Below are positions 33,300 through 41,126 of a DNA stretch of 64,000 nt, one piece after another. Source of the stretch: Streptomyces sp. SID8352 (lineage in GTDB: Bacteria > Actinomycetota > Actinomycetes > Streptomycetales > Streptomycetaceae); the NCBI RefSeq assembly GCF_009862265.1, contig NZ_WWGX01000027.1:1-64000 (forward strand). The letters run 5' to 3'. The first letter of the stretch is position 1. The number at the start of each line of letters is the position of its first letter. The notes under the pieces are model-generated. The model was not told the origin of the DNA, did no database searches, and saw nothing but the letters and a program-made list of their open reading frames with translations. A program made the translations under genes and the position numbers.

Positions 33300-33968
33300 C
33301 TACTGCCCGGTGATCGGCAACCGCGCGGCCACCGCGGCCGTATGGGGACCCACCCCGAGCGTCAGCGCCGCCCGCAGATCGGCGCCGGTGTCCACGTCCC
33401 GGCGCACCGAGTCGACCGACGCCAGGAGCAGCTCCCGCGCGCCCGAGGCCCGGTGCCGGGCCCGCGAATCCCCGCCGAAAGCCGGGGCCAATTCCCGGCC
33501 GGGGGCCGCCGTCAGCAGGGTGGTGCCGATTTCCGCCGCATCCGGGAGAAAAGCGCGCGGGAATTGTCCCGCCGCCGCCAGCACCCGGGCCAATTCCCCG
33601 GGGCGCAGCGCCGGGAGGTCGGCGTTCAGCGCCGCCACCGGGCGCCGGGGCCGGACGGCCCGCACCGCCGCGGCCCCCCGCGCCAGCGCCGCGTTCAGCC
33701 CGCCGCCCGGTTCCTCCGCGACGATCCCCGCGCCCAGCGCCGCCAGCGCCCGGCCCGCCCGGCGGTCCTCGGTGACGACCGCCACATCCGCCACCGCCGG
33801 ACAGGCCAGCGCCGCGCTCACGGTGTCCTGCGCGAAGGCCAGCGCCAGACCCGGCCGGAGCCCGTCCCCCGCGGTGTCCGAGAGTCTGCTCTTGGCCCGC
33901 TCCAGGGCCTTCACGGGTACGACCAGGGTCCACTGCACGAGCGTTCCGTCCTCTTCTCGTCGCGCCAT
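33300..33968 (-). CDS. cofC: 2-phospho-L-lactate/phosphoenolpyruvate guanylyltransferase (F420 biosynthesis)
   Basis: This 222-residue CofC/FbiD-type nucleotidyltransferase starts with the family motif WTLVVPVKALERAKSRL and continues with VVTEDRRAGRALAALGAGIV, PVAALNADLPALRPGEL (metal-binding Asp) and LLTAAPG. It would guanylylate phospholactate or phosphoenolpyruvate, an early step in making the F420 cofactor used by many Streptomyces reductases. Other F420 genes are not in the window. The ATG at 33968 follows AGGTCGGA; a GTG at 33938 (VQWTLVV) is an equally good candidate. It diverges from plsC across a 111-base gap. Confidence 0.9.
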   Translation of the reverse strand: MARREEDGTLVQWTLVVPVKALERAKSRLSDTAGDGLRPGLALAFAQDTVSAALACPAVADVAVVTEDRRAGRALAALGAGIVAEEPGGGLNAALARGAAAVRAVRPRRPVAALNADLPALRPGELARVLAAAGQFPRAFLPDAAEIGTTLLTAAPGRELAPAFGGDSRARHRASGARELLLASVDSVRRDVDTGADLRAALTLGVGPHTAAVAARLPITGQ

Positions 33969-34079
33969 TCCGACCTGGGCCCCCGGCGCTCCACGGCGCG
34001 GGGCGTACGGTGTCCTCGACACACGGGCGGCCCCGGGCGACACTTGTCCGACCCCAGGCCATGGAAGAAAGGTGTTCGC

Positions 34080-34862
34080 GTGCCCCGCCGCAGAATCGGC
34101 TTCTGGTACCGCTTCGCCGCGGTGATCTGCAAACCGCCGCTGGTGGTTCTGATCAAGCGGGACTGGCGGGGAATGGAGAACATTCCGGCCGACGGCGGAT
34201 TCATCACCGCCGTGAACCACAATTCCCACATCGACCCCTTCGCGTACGCGCACTACCAGTACAACACCGGCCGCGTGCCGCGATTCCTCGCGAAGAGCGG
34301 GCTCTTCCGGAAGGGCCTCGTCGGCGCCGCCATGCGCGGCACCGGGCAGATCCCCGTCTACCGCGAGTCCACGGACGCGCTGAGCGCCTTCCGGGCCGCC
34401 ATCGACGCCGTGGAGCGCGGCGAGTGCGTCGCCTTCTACCCCGAGGGCACCCTCACCCGCGACCCCGACGGCTGGCCCATGACGGCCAAGACCGGTGCCG
34501 CGCGCGTCGCCCTGCAGACCAAGTGCCCGGTCGTCCCCGTCGCCCAGTGGGGCTGCAACGAGATCCTGCCGCCGTACGCGAAGAAGCCGAGCCTGCTGCC
34601 CCGCAAGACCCACCGGGTGCTGGCCGGCCCGCCGGTGGACCTGTCGCGCTTCTACGACCGCGAGATGACCGCGGAGGTCCTCAAGGAGGCGACGGAGGTC
34701 ATCATGGCCGCCATCACCGCCCTCCTGGAGGAGGTCCGCGGTGAGCGGGCCCCCGAGACCCCCTACGACCCGCGCCGGGAGCGGATCGAGCAGCGGCGCC
34801 GCACCCGGGCGCAGACGGAGACCGGTGCCCGGGAGCAGCGGGCGGAAGGGCGGGGCGCGTGA
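34080..34862 (+). CDS. plsC: 1-acyl-sn-glycerol-3-phosphate acyltransferase
   Basis: This 260-residue PlsC-type acyltransferase makes phosphatidic acid from lysophosphatidic acid at the inner membrane face. It shows the family motifs NHNSHIDP (about 43-50), GQIPVYRE, FYPEGTLTRD (about 121) and VVPVAQWG. The N-terminal amphipathic segment (WYRFAAVICKPPLVVLI) is likely the membrane anchor. The GTG start is supported by AAAGG at good spacing; the much longer open frame upstream overlaps cofC. The C-terminal 30 residues are Arg/Glu-rich. The last four bases overlap the gpsA start (GTGA), so two steps of phospholipid synthesis are translationally coupled. Confidence 0.94.
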   Translation: MPRRRIGFWYRFAAVICKPPLVVLIKRDWRGMENIPADGGFITAVNHNSHIDPFAYAHYQYNTGRVPRFLAKSGLFRKGLVGAAMRGTGQIPVYRESTDALSAFRAAIDAVERGECVAFYPEGTLTRDPDGWPMTAKTGAARVALQTKCPVVPVAQWGCNEILPPYAKKPSLLPRKTHRVLAGPPVDLSRFYDREMTAEVLKEATEVIMAAITALLEEVRGERAPETPYDPRRERIEQRRRTRAQTETGAREQRAEGRGA

Positions 34863-35944
34863 ACGGGCCCGACAGCGGACGGGAATCCGCCCCCGCCGAC
34901 CCGGACCCCCGGCCGGCGGCCGGGACCGCCCCGGCGGCGGCGCCGCTCAGGGCGGCCGTGTTCGGCACCGGGTCCTGGGGCACCGCCTTCGGCATGGTCC
35001 TCGCCGACGCCGGGTGCGAGGTGACCCTCTGGGGGCGCCGGGCCGCCCTCGCCGAGGCCGTCAACTCCACCCGGGTCAACCCCGACTACCTGCCCGGCAT
35101 CGAGCTGCCCCGGAACCTGCGGGCCACCACCGACGCCGCCGAGGCCGCGCGCGGCGCCGACTTCACCGTCCTCGCCGTGCCCTCCCAGACGCTCCGCGCC
35201 AACCTGGCCGAGTGGAAGCCGCTGCTCGCGCCCGGCACCGTCCTGGTCTCCCTGATGAAGGGCGTCGAACTCGGCTCCGCGATGCGGATGAGCGAGGTGA
35301 TCGAGGACGTCGCCGGGGTCGGCGCCGACCGCGTCGCCGTGGTCACCGGCCCCAACCTGGCCCGTGAGATCGCCGCCCGCATGCCGGCCGCCGCCGTCGT
35401 CGCCTGCCCCGACGAGGCCGTCGCCCGGCGGCTCCAGACCGCCTGCCACACGCCCTACTTCCGCCCGTACACCAACACCGACGTGACCGGCTGCGAACTC
35501 GGCGGCGCCGTCAAGAACGTCATCGGGCTGGCCGTCGGGATCGCGGACGGCATGGGCCTGGGCGACAACGCCAAGGGCTCCCTCATCACCCGCGGCCTCG
35601 CCGAGACCACCCGCCTCGGCGTCGCCCTCGGCGCCGACCCGCTGACCTTCTCCGGGCTGGCCGGGCTCGGCGACCTGGTGGCCACCTGTTCCTCCCCGCT
35701 CTCCCGGAACCACACCTTCGGCACCAACCTCGGCAGGGGCATGACCCTGGAGGAGACCATCGCGGTCACCCGGCAGACCGCCGAGGGCGTCAAGTCCTGC
35801 CAGTCGGTGCTCGATCTGGCCCGGCGGCACGGCGTCGACATGCCGATCACCGAGACGGTCGTCGCCATCGTGCACCGGGGCAAGTCCCCGGTGGCCGCCG
35901 TCAAGGAGCTGATGTCGCGCAGCGCGAAGCCCGAACGACGCTGA
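34859..35944 (+). CDS. gpsA: Glycerol-3-phosphate dehydrogenase (NAD(P)+)
   Basis: This 361-residue enzyme reduces dihydroxyacetone phosphate to sn-glycerol-3-phosphate, the backbone for phospholipids. The Rossmann motif AVFGTGSWGTAFG begins near residue 34, after a disordered 30-residue N-terminal extension. Substrate and catalytic Lys are in LGGAVKNVIGLAVGIADGMGLGDNAKGSLITRGLAE (two neighbouring blocks around residues 213-245). The GTG start overlaps the plsC stop. The extension is longer than in many orthologues, so an internal start is conceivable, but the overlap favours this one. Confidence 0.96.
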   Translation: MNGPDSGRESAPADPDPRPAAGTAPAAAPLRAAVFGTGSWGTAFGMVLADAGCEVTLWGRRAALAEAVNSTRVNPDYLPGIELPRNLRATTDAAEAARGADFTVLAVPSQTLRANLAEWKPLLAPGTVLVSLMKGVELGSAMRMSEVIEDVAGVGADRVAVVTGPNLAREIAARMPAAAVVACPDEAVARRLQTACHTPYFRPYTNTDVTGCELGGAVKNVIGLAVGIADGMGLGDNAKGSLITRGLAETTRLGVALGADPLTFSGLAGLGDLVATCSSPLSRNHTFGTNLGRGMTLEETIAVTRQTAEGVKSCQSVLDLARRHGVDMPITETVVAIVHRGKSPVAAVKELMSRSAKPERR

Positions 35945-36047
35945 GCGACGCGGGCCGCGCCGGGGACGCCAACCCGGTGACGGCCCGCGCCGCGCGGCCC
36001 GGCCGACGGGTACCCCGGGCCCCCGGGGCGGGTACTCTCGACCCGAT

Positions 36048-37205
36048 ATGAGCACCGAGAACCTCCCCCAGAGCCCCGAACAGCCGCCCCGCAGGCCGCG
36101 GGTGGCCGTCGTGTTCGGCGGGCGCAGCTCCGAGCACGGCATCTCCGTGGTCACCGCCGGCGCCGTCCTCGCGGCCATCGACCGGACGGCCTACGACGTC
36201 CTGCCGATCGGCATCACCCAGGACGGCCGCTGGGCGCTCACCGCCGACGAGCCCGAACGCATGGCGATCGCCGAGCGCCGCACCCCCAGCGTCGACCAGC
36301 TCGCGGAGTCCACCGAGGGCACCGTGGTGCTCCCCGTCGACCCCGCCGACCGCGAGGTCGTCTACACCGAACCCGGTGCGGTGCCCAAGGCGCTCGGCGA
36401 GGTCGACGTCGTCTTCCCCGTCCTGCACGGCCCCTACGGGGAGGACGGCACCCTCCAGGGCCTGCTGGAGCTGTCCGGGGTGCCGTACGTCGGCTCGGGC
36501 GTCCTGGCCTCCGCCGTCGGCCAGGACAAGGAGTACATGAAGCGGGTGTTCACCTCCTACGGGCTGAAGGTCGGCCCGTACCTGGTGGTCCGGCCCCGCG
36601 AATGGGACCGGGACCGCGACGGTGCCCGCCGCCGCATCGCGGAGTTCGCCGGCGAGCACGGCTGGCCGCTCTTCGTGAAGCCCGCCCGCGCGGGCTCCTC
36701 CATCGGCATCACCAAGGTCGACGGCCCCGAGGGCCTCGACGCGGCCATCGAGGAGGCCCGGCGCCACGACCCGAAGATCCTCGTCGAGGCCGCCCTGCGC
36801 GGACGCGAGATCGAGTGCGGGGTGCTGGAGTTCGAGGACGGCCCGCGCGCCTCGGTCCCCGCGGAGATCCCGCCGCCCGCCGCGCACGCCTACTACGACT
36901 TCGAGGCCAAGTACATCGACTCCACCCCCGGTGTGGTCCCCGCCCCGCTGACCGGGGAGGAGACCGCCGAGGTGCGGCGGCTCGCCGTCGCGGCCTTCGA
37001 CGCGGCCTCCTGCGAGGGGCTGGTGCGCGCGGACTTCTTCCTCACCGAGGACGGGGAGTTCGTGATCAACGAGATCAACACCATGCCCGGCTTCACGCCG
37101 ATCTCCATGTACCCGCAGATGTGGCGGGCGACCGGGGTGTCCTATCCGGAGCTGGTGGACCGGCTCATCCAGGCGGCGCTGCGGCGCTCCACCGGCCTGC
37201 GCTGA
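36048..37205 (+). CDS. ddlA: D-alanine--D-alanine ligase
   Basis: This 385-residue ATP-grasp ligase makes D-Ala-D-Ala for peptidoglycan. Signatures are VVFGGRSSEHGISVVTA (about 18-34), FPVLHGPYGEDGTLQGLLE (about 124-142), the ATP-grasp P-loop-like KPARAGSSIGITKV (about 208) and the metal-binding FVINEINTMPGFTPISMYP (about 340). No features point to a D-Ala-D-Lac specific VanA-type ligase. The ATG lies about 10 bases after TACTCT, a plausible -10, so the transcript may be almost leaderless. A perfect 10-bp hairpin, placed inside the convergent DUF3515 gene, probably ends transcription. Confidence 0.96.
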   Translation: MSTENLPQSPEQPPRRPRVAVVFGGRSSEHGISVVTAGAVLAAIDRTAYDVLPIGITQDGRWALTADEPERMAIAERRTPSVDQLAESTEGTVVLPVDPADREVVYTEPGAVPKALGEVDVVFPVLHGPYGEDGTLQGLLELSGVPYVGSGVLASAVGQDKEYMKRVFTSYGLKVGPYLVVRPREWDRDRDGARRRIAEFAGEHGWPLFVKPARAGSSIGITKVDGPEGLDAAIEEARRHDPKILVEAALRGREIECGVLEFEDGPRASVPAEIPPPAAHAYYDFEAKYIDSTPGVVPAPLTGEETAEVRRLAVAAFDAASCEGLVRADFFLTEDGEFVINEINTMPGFTPISMYPQMWRATGVSYPELVDRLIQAALRRSTGLR

Positions 37206-37223
37206 CCGGGCGGGCCCGGCGGC

Positions 37224-37712
37224 TCAGGAGGCGATCCCCTCGGGGATCGCCTTCTTCACGGCCGGGGCCAGGTCGACCAGCGGAGCCATCCCGTCCGGGA
37301 CCCGCTCCTCGGGCACCGACACCTCGACGTACGCCTCGCGCAGGGTCGTGGTGAACCGGAAGCCCCCGTCGTCCCGCTCGCTCAGCATCCAGCCCACCCC
37401 GTCGACCTCCACGCCGTCGGCCTTCGGGTCGTCCATCTCGGGCGGCCGGGGCACCCCGCAGCGCAGTATGATCAGCGGGTTTCCCCAGCCCGCCGTCAAC
37501 GCGGAGGCGGGAGTGGGATCCTTCCGTTCCAGGCCGTCCACCGTCGGCGGCAGCGCCTCGTCCAGGTTCTGGCACATCCCGGCGACCGACGCGTCCGGGC
37601 TCGGAACCGCCACCGCCGCGCTGCCGTCACCGGAGGAGCAGCCCGCGGCGACGATCAGCAGGGCGGACGCGGACAGGCCGAGGAGCCGGTGACGAGAGGA
37701 GTTCACCGGCAC
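37224..37712 (-). CDS. DUF3515 lipoprotein
   Basis: This 162-residue DUF3515 protein is a predicted lipoprotein. A short positive start (MPVNSSRHRLLG) and a hydrophobic stretch end in the lipobox VAAGC, so Cys25 would be lipidated and the rest displayed outside the membrane. The mature part has LPPTVDGLERKDP, WGNPLIILRCGVPRP and a C-terminal acidic domain. DUF3515 is conserved near ddl and thiL in actinobacteria but its function is unknown. The two cysteines in GMCQNL and LRCGV could form a disulfide. The final 20 codons overlap the ddlA terminator. Confidence 0.92.
   Translation of the reverse strand: MPVNSSRHRLLGLSASALLIVAAGCSSGDGSAAVAVPSPDASVAGMCQNLDEALPPTVDGLERKDPTPASALTAGWGNPLIILRCGVPRPPEMDDPKADGVEVDGVGWMLSERDDGGFRFTTTLREAYVEVSVPEERVPDGMAPLVDLAPAVKKAIPEGIAS
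37230..37251 (+). terminator. ddlA terminator embedded in the DUF3515 gene
   Basis: GGCGATCCCC and GGGGATCGCC form a perfect 10-bp stem with a 2-base loop, followed by TTCTTC on the plus strand. It starts 25 bases after the ddlA stop and lies within the coding end of the opposite gene. Confidence 0.75.
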
Positions 37713-37726
37713 AGCGTAGTCGGGGG

Positions 37727-37960
37727 CTAGAGATGGACGACGGGGCAGGTCAGGGTCCGGGTGATGCCCTCCACCTGCTGGACCCGGGCGACCACCATGC
37801 GGCCCAGCTCGTCCACGGAGTCGGACTCGGCACGGACGATGACGTCATAGGGACCCGTCACGTCCTCGGCCTGGATGACCCCGGGCAGCCCCCGGATCGT
37901 CCCGGCGACGGCCGACGCCTTGCCGACCTCCGTCTGGATCAGGATGTACGCCTGTACCAC
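37727..37960 (-). CDS. Lrp/AsnC ligand-binding domain protein (stand-alone RAM domain)
   Basis: This 77-residue protein consists only of an AsnC/RAM ligand-binding domain: QAYILIQTEVGKASAVAGTI, GVIQAEDVTGPYDVIVRAES, LGRMVVARVQQVEGITRTLTC. It has no DNA-binding helix-turn-helix, so it may bind amino acids and assemble into rings or modulate full-length Lrp proteins. GGAGG five bases before the GTG at 37960 fixes the start. It lies 14 bases upstream of the DUF3515 gene, likely in one transcript, and diverges from thiL. This stand-alone form is common in actinobacteria. Confidence 0.92.
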   Translation of the reverse strand: MVQAYILIQTEVGKASAVAGTIRGLPGVIQAEDVTGPYDVIVRAESDSVDELGRMVVARVQQVEGITRTLTCPVVHL

Positions 37961-38173
37961 GGAACCTCCAGTGCGGCCACGAGGATCATGTGGGGGAAAA
38001 GGAACGCCACGGTATCGCGTCGCCGCCGCCCGCGGGGAGACCTGCGGGCGGTGACACCGCGCGCCGGGGTGAGAACACGACACCACGTTGACGACAACGC
38101 CGACCGCGCCGGCGGTCCGAACGACCGCAGCCGGGACCGGGCGCGGACAGGGACAGAAGGGGAGCCAAGGCAC

Positions 38174-39142
38174 ATGAAGGGGACTGTTGGTGAGCTCGGG
38201 GAGTTCGGGCTCATCAGGGAGCTCACCTCCCGTCTCACCACCACGCCGGCGGTCCGGGTCGGCCCCGGGGACGACGCGGCCGTGGTCGCGGCACCCGACC
38301 GCCGGGTGGTGGCCAGCACCGACGTCCTCGTCGAGGGCCGCCACTTCCGCCGTGACTGGTCCACCGCCTACGACGTCGGCCGCAAGGCCGCGGCGCAGAA
38401 CCTCGCGGACATCGCCGCCATGGGCGCCGTGCCCACCGCGCTCCTGCTCGGCCTGGTCGTCCCCGCCGAGCTGCCCGTGACCTGGCCGACCGAGCTGATG
38501 GACGGGCTGCGCGACGAGTGCCAGGTCGCCGGGGCCGCCGTGGTCGGCGGCGACGTGGTGCGCGGCGACACCATCACCGTCTCCATCACCGCCCTCGGCG
38601 ACCTGCGCAACCAGGAGCCGGTCACCCGGGGCGGCGCCCGGCCCGGCGACCTTGTCGCGGTGACCGGCTGGCTCGGCTGGTCCGCGGCCGGTTTCGCGGT
38701 GCTGTCCCGGGGGTTCCGCTCCCCGCGCGCCTTCGTCGAGGCCCACCGGCGCCCCGAGCCGCCCTACCACGCGGGACCGGCCGCCGCCGGGCTCGGAGCC
38801 ACCGCCATGTGCGACGTGAGCGACGGCCTGATCGCCGACCTCGGCCACATCGCGGAGGCCAGCAAGGTGCGCATCGACATCGCCTCCGGGCAGATCGACA
38901 TCCCGTCCCAGATGAACGACATCGGCCAGGCCGTCGGCGTCGACCCCATGCAGTGGGTGCTGACCGGGGGCGAGGACCACGCGATCGTGGCCACCTTCCC
39001 GCCGGACGTGAAGCTGCCCGCCCGCTGGAAGGTCATCGGCGAGGTCCTCAACCCCTCCGCGCTGCCCCAGGTCACCGTGGACGGCGCGCCCTGGACCAGC
39101 AAGGGCGGCTGGGACCACTTCGGCGGGGAGGTCGAGGGATGA
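38174..39142 (+). CDS. thiL: Thiamine-monophosphate kinase
   Basis: This 322-residue ThiL phosphorylates thiamine monophosphate to the active cofactor TPP. It belongs to the PurM/ThiL ATP-binding family: [25 protein letters not shown] (metal-binding Asp pair), [11 protein letters not shown] and [21 protein letters not shown]-terminal [16 protein letters not shown] completes the set. The ATG at 38174 follows GGAGCCAAGG; the open frame continues 440 bases upstream but runs over the Lrp-like gene. thiD overlaps by four bases, linking both thiamine kinases. I looked for a TPP riboswitch in the 210-base leader and found no match, only a C/G-rich hairpin at 38026-38051. Confidence 0.95.
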   Translation: MKGTVGELGEFGLIRELTSRLTTTPAVRVGPGDDAAVVAAPDRRVVASTDVLVEGRHFRRDWSTAYDVGRKAAAQNLADIAAMGAVPTALLLGLVVPAELPVTWPTELMDGLRDECQVAGAAVVGGDVVRGDTITVSITALGDLRNQEPVTRGGARPGDLVAVTGWLGWSAAGFAVLSRGFRSPRAFVEAHRRPEPPYHAGPAAAGLGATAMCDVSDGLIADLGHIAEASKVRIDIASGQIDIPSQMNDIGQAVGVDPMQWVLTGGEDHAIVATFPPDVKLPARWKVIGEVLNPSALPQVTVDGAPWTSKGGWDHFGGEVEG

Positions 39143-39972
39143 GGCCGCCCCTGGTGCTCACCGTGGCCGGCTCCGACTCCGGCGGCGGCGCCGGGATCCA
39201 GGCCGACCTGAAGACCATGCTCGCCCTCGGCACCCACGGCATGAGCGTCCTCACCGCCGTCACCGCGCAGAACTCGCTGGGCGTGCAGGGCGCCTGGGAG
39301 CTGCCGGTGGAGGCGGTCCGCGCCCAGTACCGCAGCGTCGTCGACGACATCGGCGTCCAGGCGGTCAAGACCGGCATGCTCTCCTCCGCGGAACTCGTGG
39401 CGGCCGTCGCGGAGCTGCTCGCGGGCACCGGCGCGCCCGCCGTCGTCGACCCGGTCGGCGTCTCCAAGCACGGCGACGCGCTGCTGGCCGCCTCCGCCCT
39501 GGACGCGGTACGCACCGCGCTGCTGCCGGTTGCCACCGTCGCCACCCCCAACCTCGACGAGGTCGCCCAGCTCACCGGGGTGCGGGTGGAGTCCCGGGAC
39601 GATCTGCGCCGGGCGGCGGACGCGCTGCTGGGGTTCGGGCCGCGCTGGGCGCTGATCAAGGGCGGCCATCTCTCCGGCGACGCCGTCGACCTGCTCACCG
39701 ACGGCTCCGAGGAGCACTGGCTGAGCGCGCCGCGCCTGGACAACCGGCACACCCACGGCACCGGCTGCACCCTCGCCTCGGCCATCGCCTGCGGGCTGGC
39801 CAAGGGGCGGTCCGTGCCGCGCGCCGTGCGCGAGGCCAAGGAGTACGTCACGGGGGCCATCGCCGCCGGGTTCGCCCTCGGCGGGGGCATCGGCCCGGTC
39901 GACCACGGGTGGGCGCTCGGGCGGGAGGCCGCCGAAGGGGACCCCGCCGGAGGGGACGCCGCCGGGCGGTGA
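39139..39972 (+). CDS. thiD: Bifunctional hydroxymethylpyrimidine kinase / phosphomethylpyrimidine kinase
   Basis: This 277-residue ThiD phosphorylates HMP and HMP-phosphate for thiamine synthesis. Landmarks are [21 protein letters not shown] (about 5-25), [23 protein letters not shown], a substrate-binding [14 protein letters not shown] and the anion-hole [17 protein letters not shown] (about 205). The ATG overlaps the thiL stop (ATGA). The C-terminal end [11 protein letters not shown] is disordered; its coding sequence (GCCGGGCGGTGACGG including the stop) recurs twice in the following non-coding stretch, suggesting local tandem duplication. Confidence 0.95.
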   Translation: MRPPLVLTVAGSDSGGGAGIQADLKTMLALGTHGMSVLTAVTAQNSLGVQGAWELPVEAVRAQYRSVVDDIGVQAVKTGMLSSAELVAAVAELLAGTGAPAVVDPVGVSKHGDALLAASALDAVRTALLPVATVATPNLDEVAQLTGVRVESRDDLRRAADALLGFGPRWALIKGGHLSGDAVDLLTDGSEEHWLSAPRLDNRHTHGTGCTLASAIACGLAKGRSVPRAVREAKEYVTGAIAAGFALGGGIGPVDHGWALGREAAEGDPAGGDAAGR

Positions 39973-40673
39973 CGGGTGCTCACGGGCTGGGGCGCCGGGC
40001 GGTGACGGCCATCGCCGCCGGGCGGTGCGGGGCTCGGCGGCGGGGCGGTGAGGGGCTCGGGCGCCGGTCCGTCCGTCCCGCCGGTCCTGCCGTCCCGCCG
40101 TTCCTGCCGTCCCGCCGGTCCCGCCGTGTCGCCGGTGTCGGCACCGGTCCGCCCGGCACCGGAAGCCGGCCAGCCGGGGCGGCTCGTGCGGGACCCGGCC
40201 GGGCGGGAGACCGCCGGAAAGACGCCGTCCTGCGCCGCCCCGGCAACGGGAAGCCGACGCGCCGGGGCTGTCCGGGGGCGGGGATGTGCGGGACGGGACG
40301 GTGGCGGTGGTCCGGGGCTGGGCGTCCCGAATCGGGTGCCCCGAATCGGACCGTCCGGCGCCCCGCTCCCACGCGGCCTGCGACGCCAACCGCGAGGCCG
40401 GGGCCGTCGGACGGGACCGGGCGGCGGGAGGTCCGGCGCCGGGAGGGAGGGGGCCGCGCGGTGGGGAGTGCCGGGCGCCCGTCAGGGCAGGGCGCGGGCG
40501 CGGGAGGCCGCCGGGCGGCGCGGGCCGCCCCTGCCGGTGCCGATCACGGCAGGCCGCGGGTCATGGTACGCGGCGGCCCGGCGGAACCGCGGACAGCAGA
40601 AAGCCGGCCCACCTGACGGTGGACCGGCTCCGTGCGGCGAGCAAGGCAGTGGCCGCGCGCTCAAGCTGACGCG
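39973..40673. other. Gene-free, repeat-rich interval between thiD and rpmB
   Basis: About 700 bases have no credible gene. Near the left end GCCGGGCGGTGACGG, the thiD terminus, is repeated at 39961 (in gene) and 39993, with a decayed version at 40017. Between 40073 and 40139 a 17-base unit close to CCGTCCCGCCGGTCCTG is repeated about three and a half times. The right end holds the rpmB terminator (40602-40629). It looks like neutral, expanding low-complexity sequence. Confidence 0.55.
40602..40629 (-). terminator. rpmB terminator
   Basis: AGCCGGCCCACC and GGTGGACCGGCT pair with one mismatch (a G-U pair in minus-strand RNA) around a 4-base loop, 45 bases after the rpmB stop. Minus-strand RNA continues UUCUG after the stem. 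Confidence 0.7.
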
Positions 40674-40859
40674 TCAGCGCGAGACCTTGCCGGCCTTGAT
40701 GCACGAGGTGCAGGCGTTAACGCGCTTCGGCGTCCCGCCGACCACGGTACGCACACGCTGGATGTTCGGGTTCCAGCGACGGGACGTACGGCGGTGCGAG
40801 TGCGAGATGTTGTTGCCGAAGCCCGGCCCCTTGCCGCAGACGTCGCAGTTGGCAGCCAC
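40674..40859 (-). CDS. rpmB: 50S ribosomal protein L28, zinc-binding form
   Basis: This 61-residue L28 has the family start [22 protein letters not shown] and two Cys pairs: CDVC (residues 5-8) and CTSC near the C-terminus. It is therefore the zinc-containing (C+) form. Streptomycetes often keep a second, cysteine-free copy induced by zinc starvation; none is in this window. The GTG start is preceded by GGAGTG. The leader contains two perfect palindromes (40895-40914 and 40970-40986), which could form mRNA hairpins or an operator. The gene stands alone, opposite the DAK2 gene. Confidence 0.96.
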   Translation of the reverse strand: MAANCDVCGKGPGFGNNISHSHRRTSRRWNPNIQRVRTVVGGTPKRVNACTSCIKAGKVSR

Positions 40860-40894
40860 GGGTCACTCCAAAGACTTCAGATGCACTTACGGTT

Positions 40895-41001
40895 GATCCC
40901 GGCATGCCGGGATCGGGAACTCGGGCCGCGTGAGCGGACGGGAACCAGAGTGGCGGTGCCAGGGGGAGAGCCCGATCGGATCGGGCAACCGGAGCAGCAT
41001 A
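40895..41001 (-). promoter_or_regulatory. rpmB promoter and structured leader
   Basis: A perfect 20-base palindrome (GATCCCGGCATGCCGGGATC, 40895-40914) lies 36 bases upstream of the rpmB GTG. A second, GCCCGATC-G-GATCGGGC, lies at 40970-40986. On the minus strand TATGCT (40996-41001) is a good -10 box, so transcription would start near the second palindrome and the first would fold in the leader RNA. Confidence 0.55.
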
Positions 41002-41126
41002 CAACGACTGCTCCCGTACAACGAAACTACCACGGAGGTCCGGACCACCGTCCCCGGCCCGCTTTCCGGTGGGCGCCCTCCCACGGTCTACGCTGCCAGC
41101 CAGTCCGGCAGCCCAGGGAGGCACAG

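Noticed and set aside
37961..38173. Possible TPP riboswitch upstream of thiL
   Set aside because: The conserved CUGAGA and ACCUGA elements are absent; only an unrelated hairpin at 38026-38051 is present.
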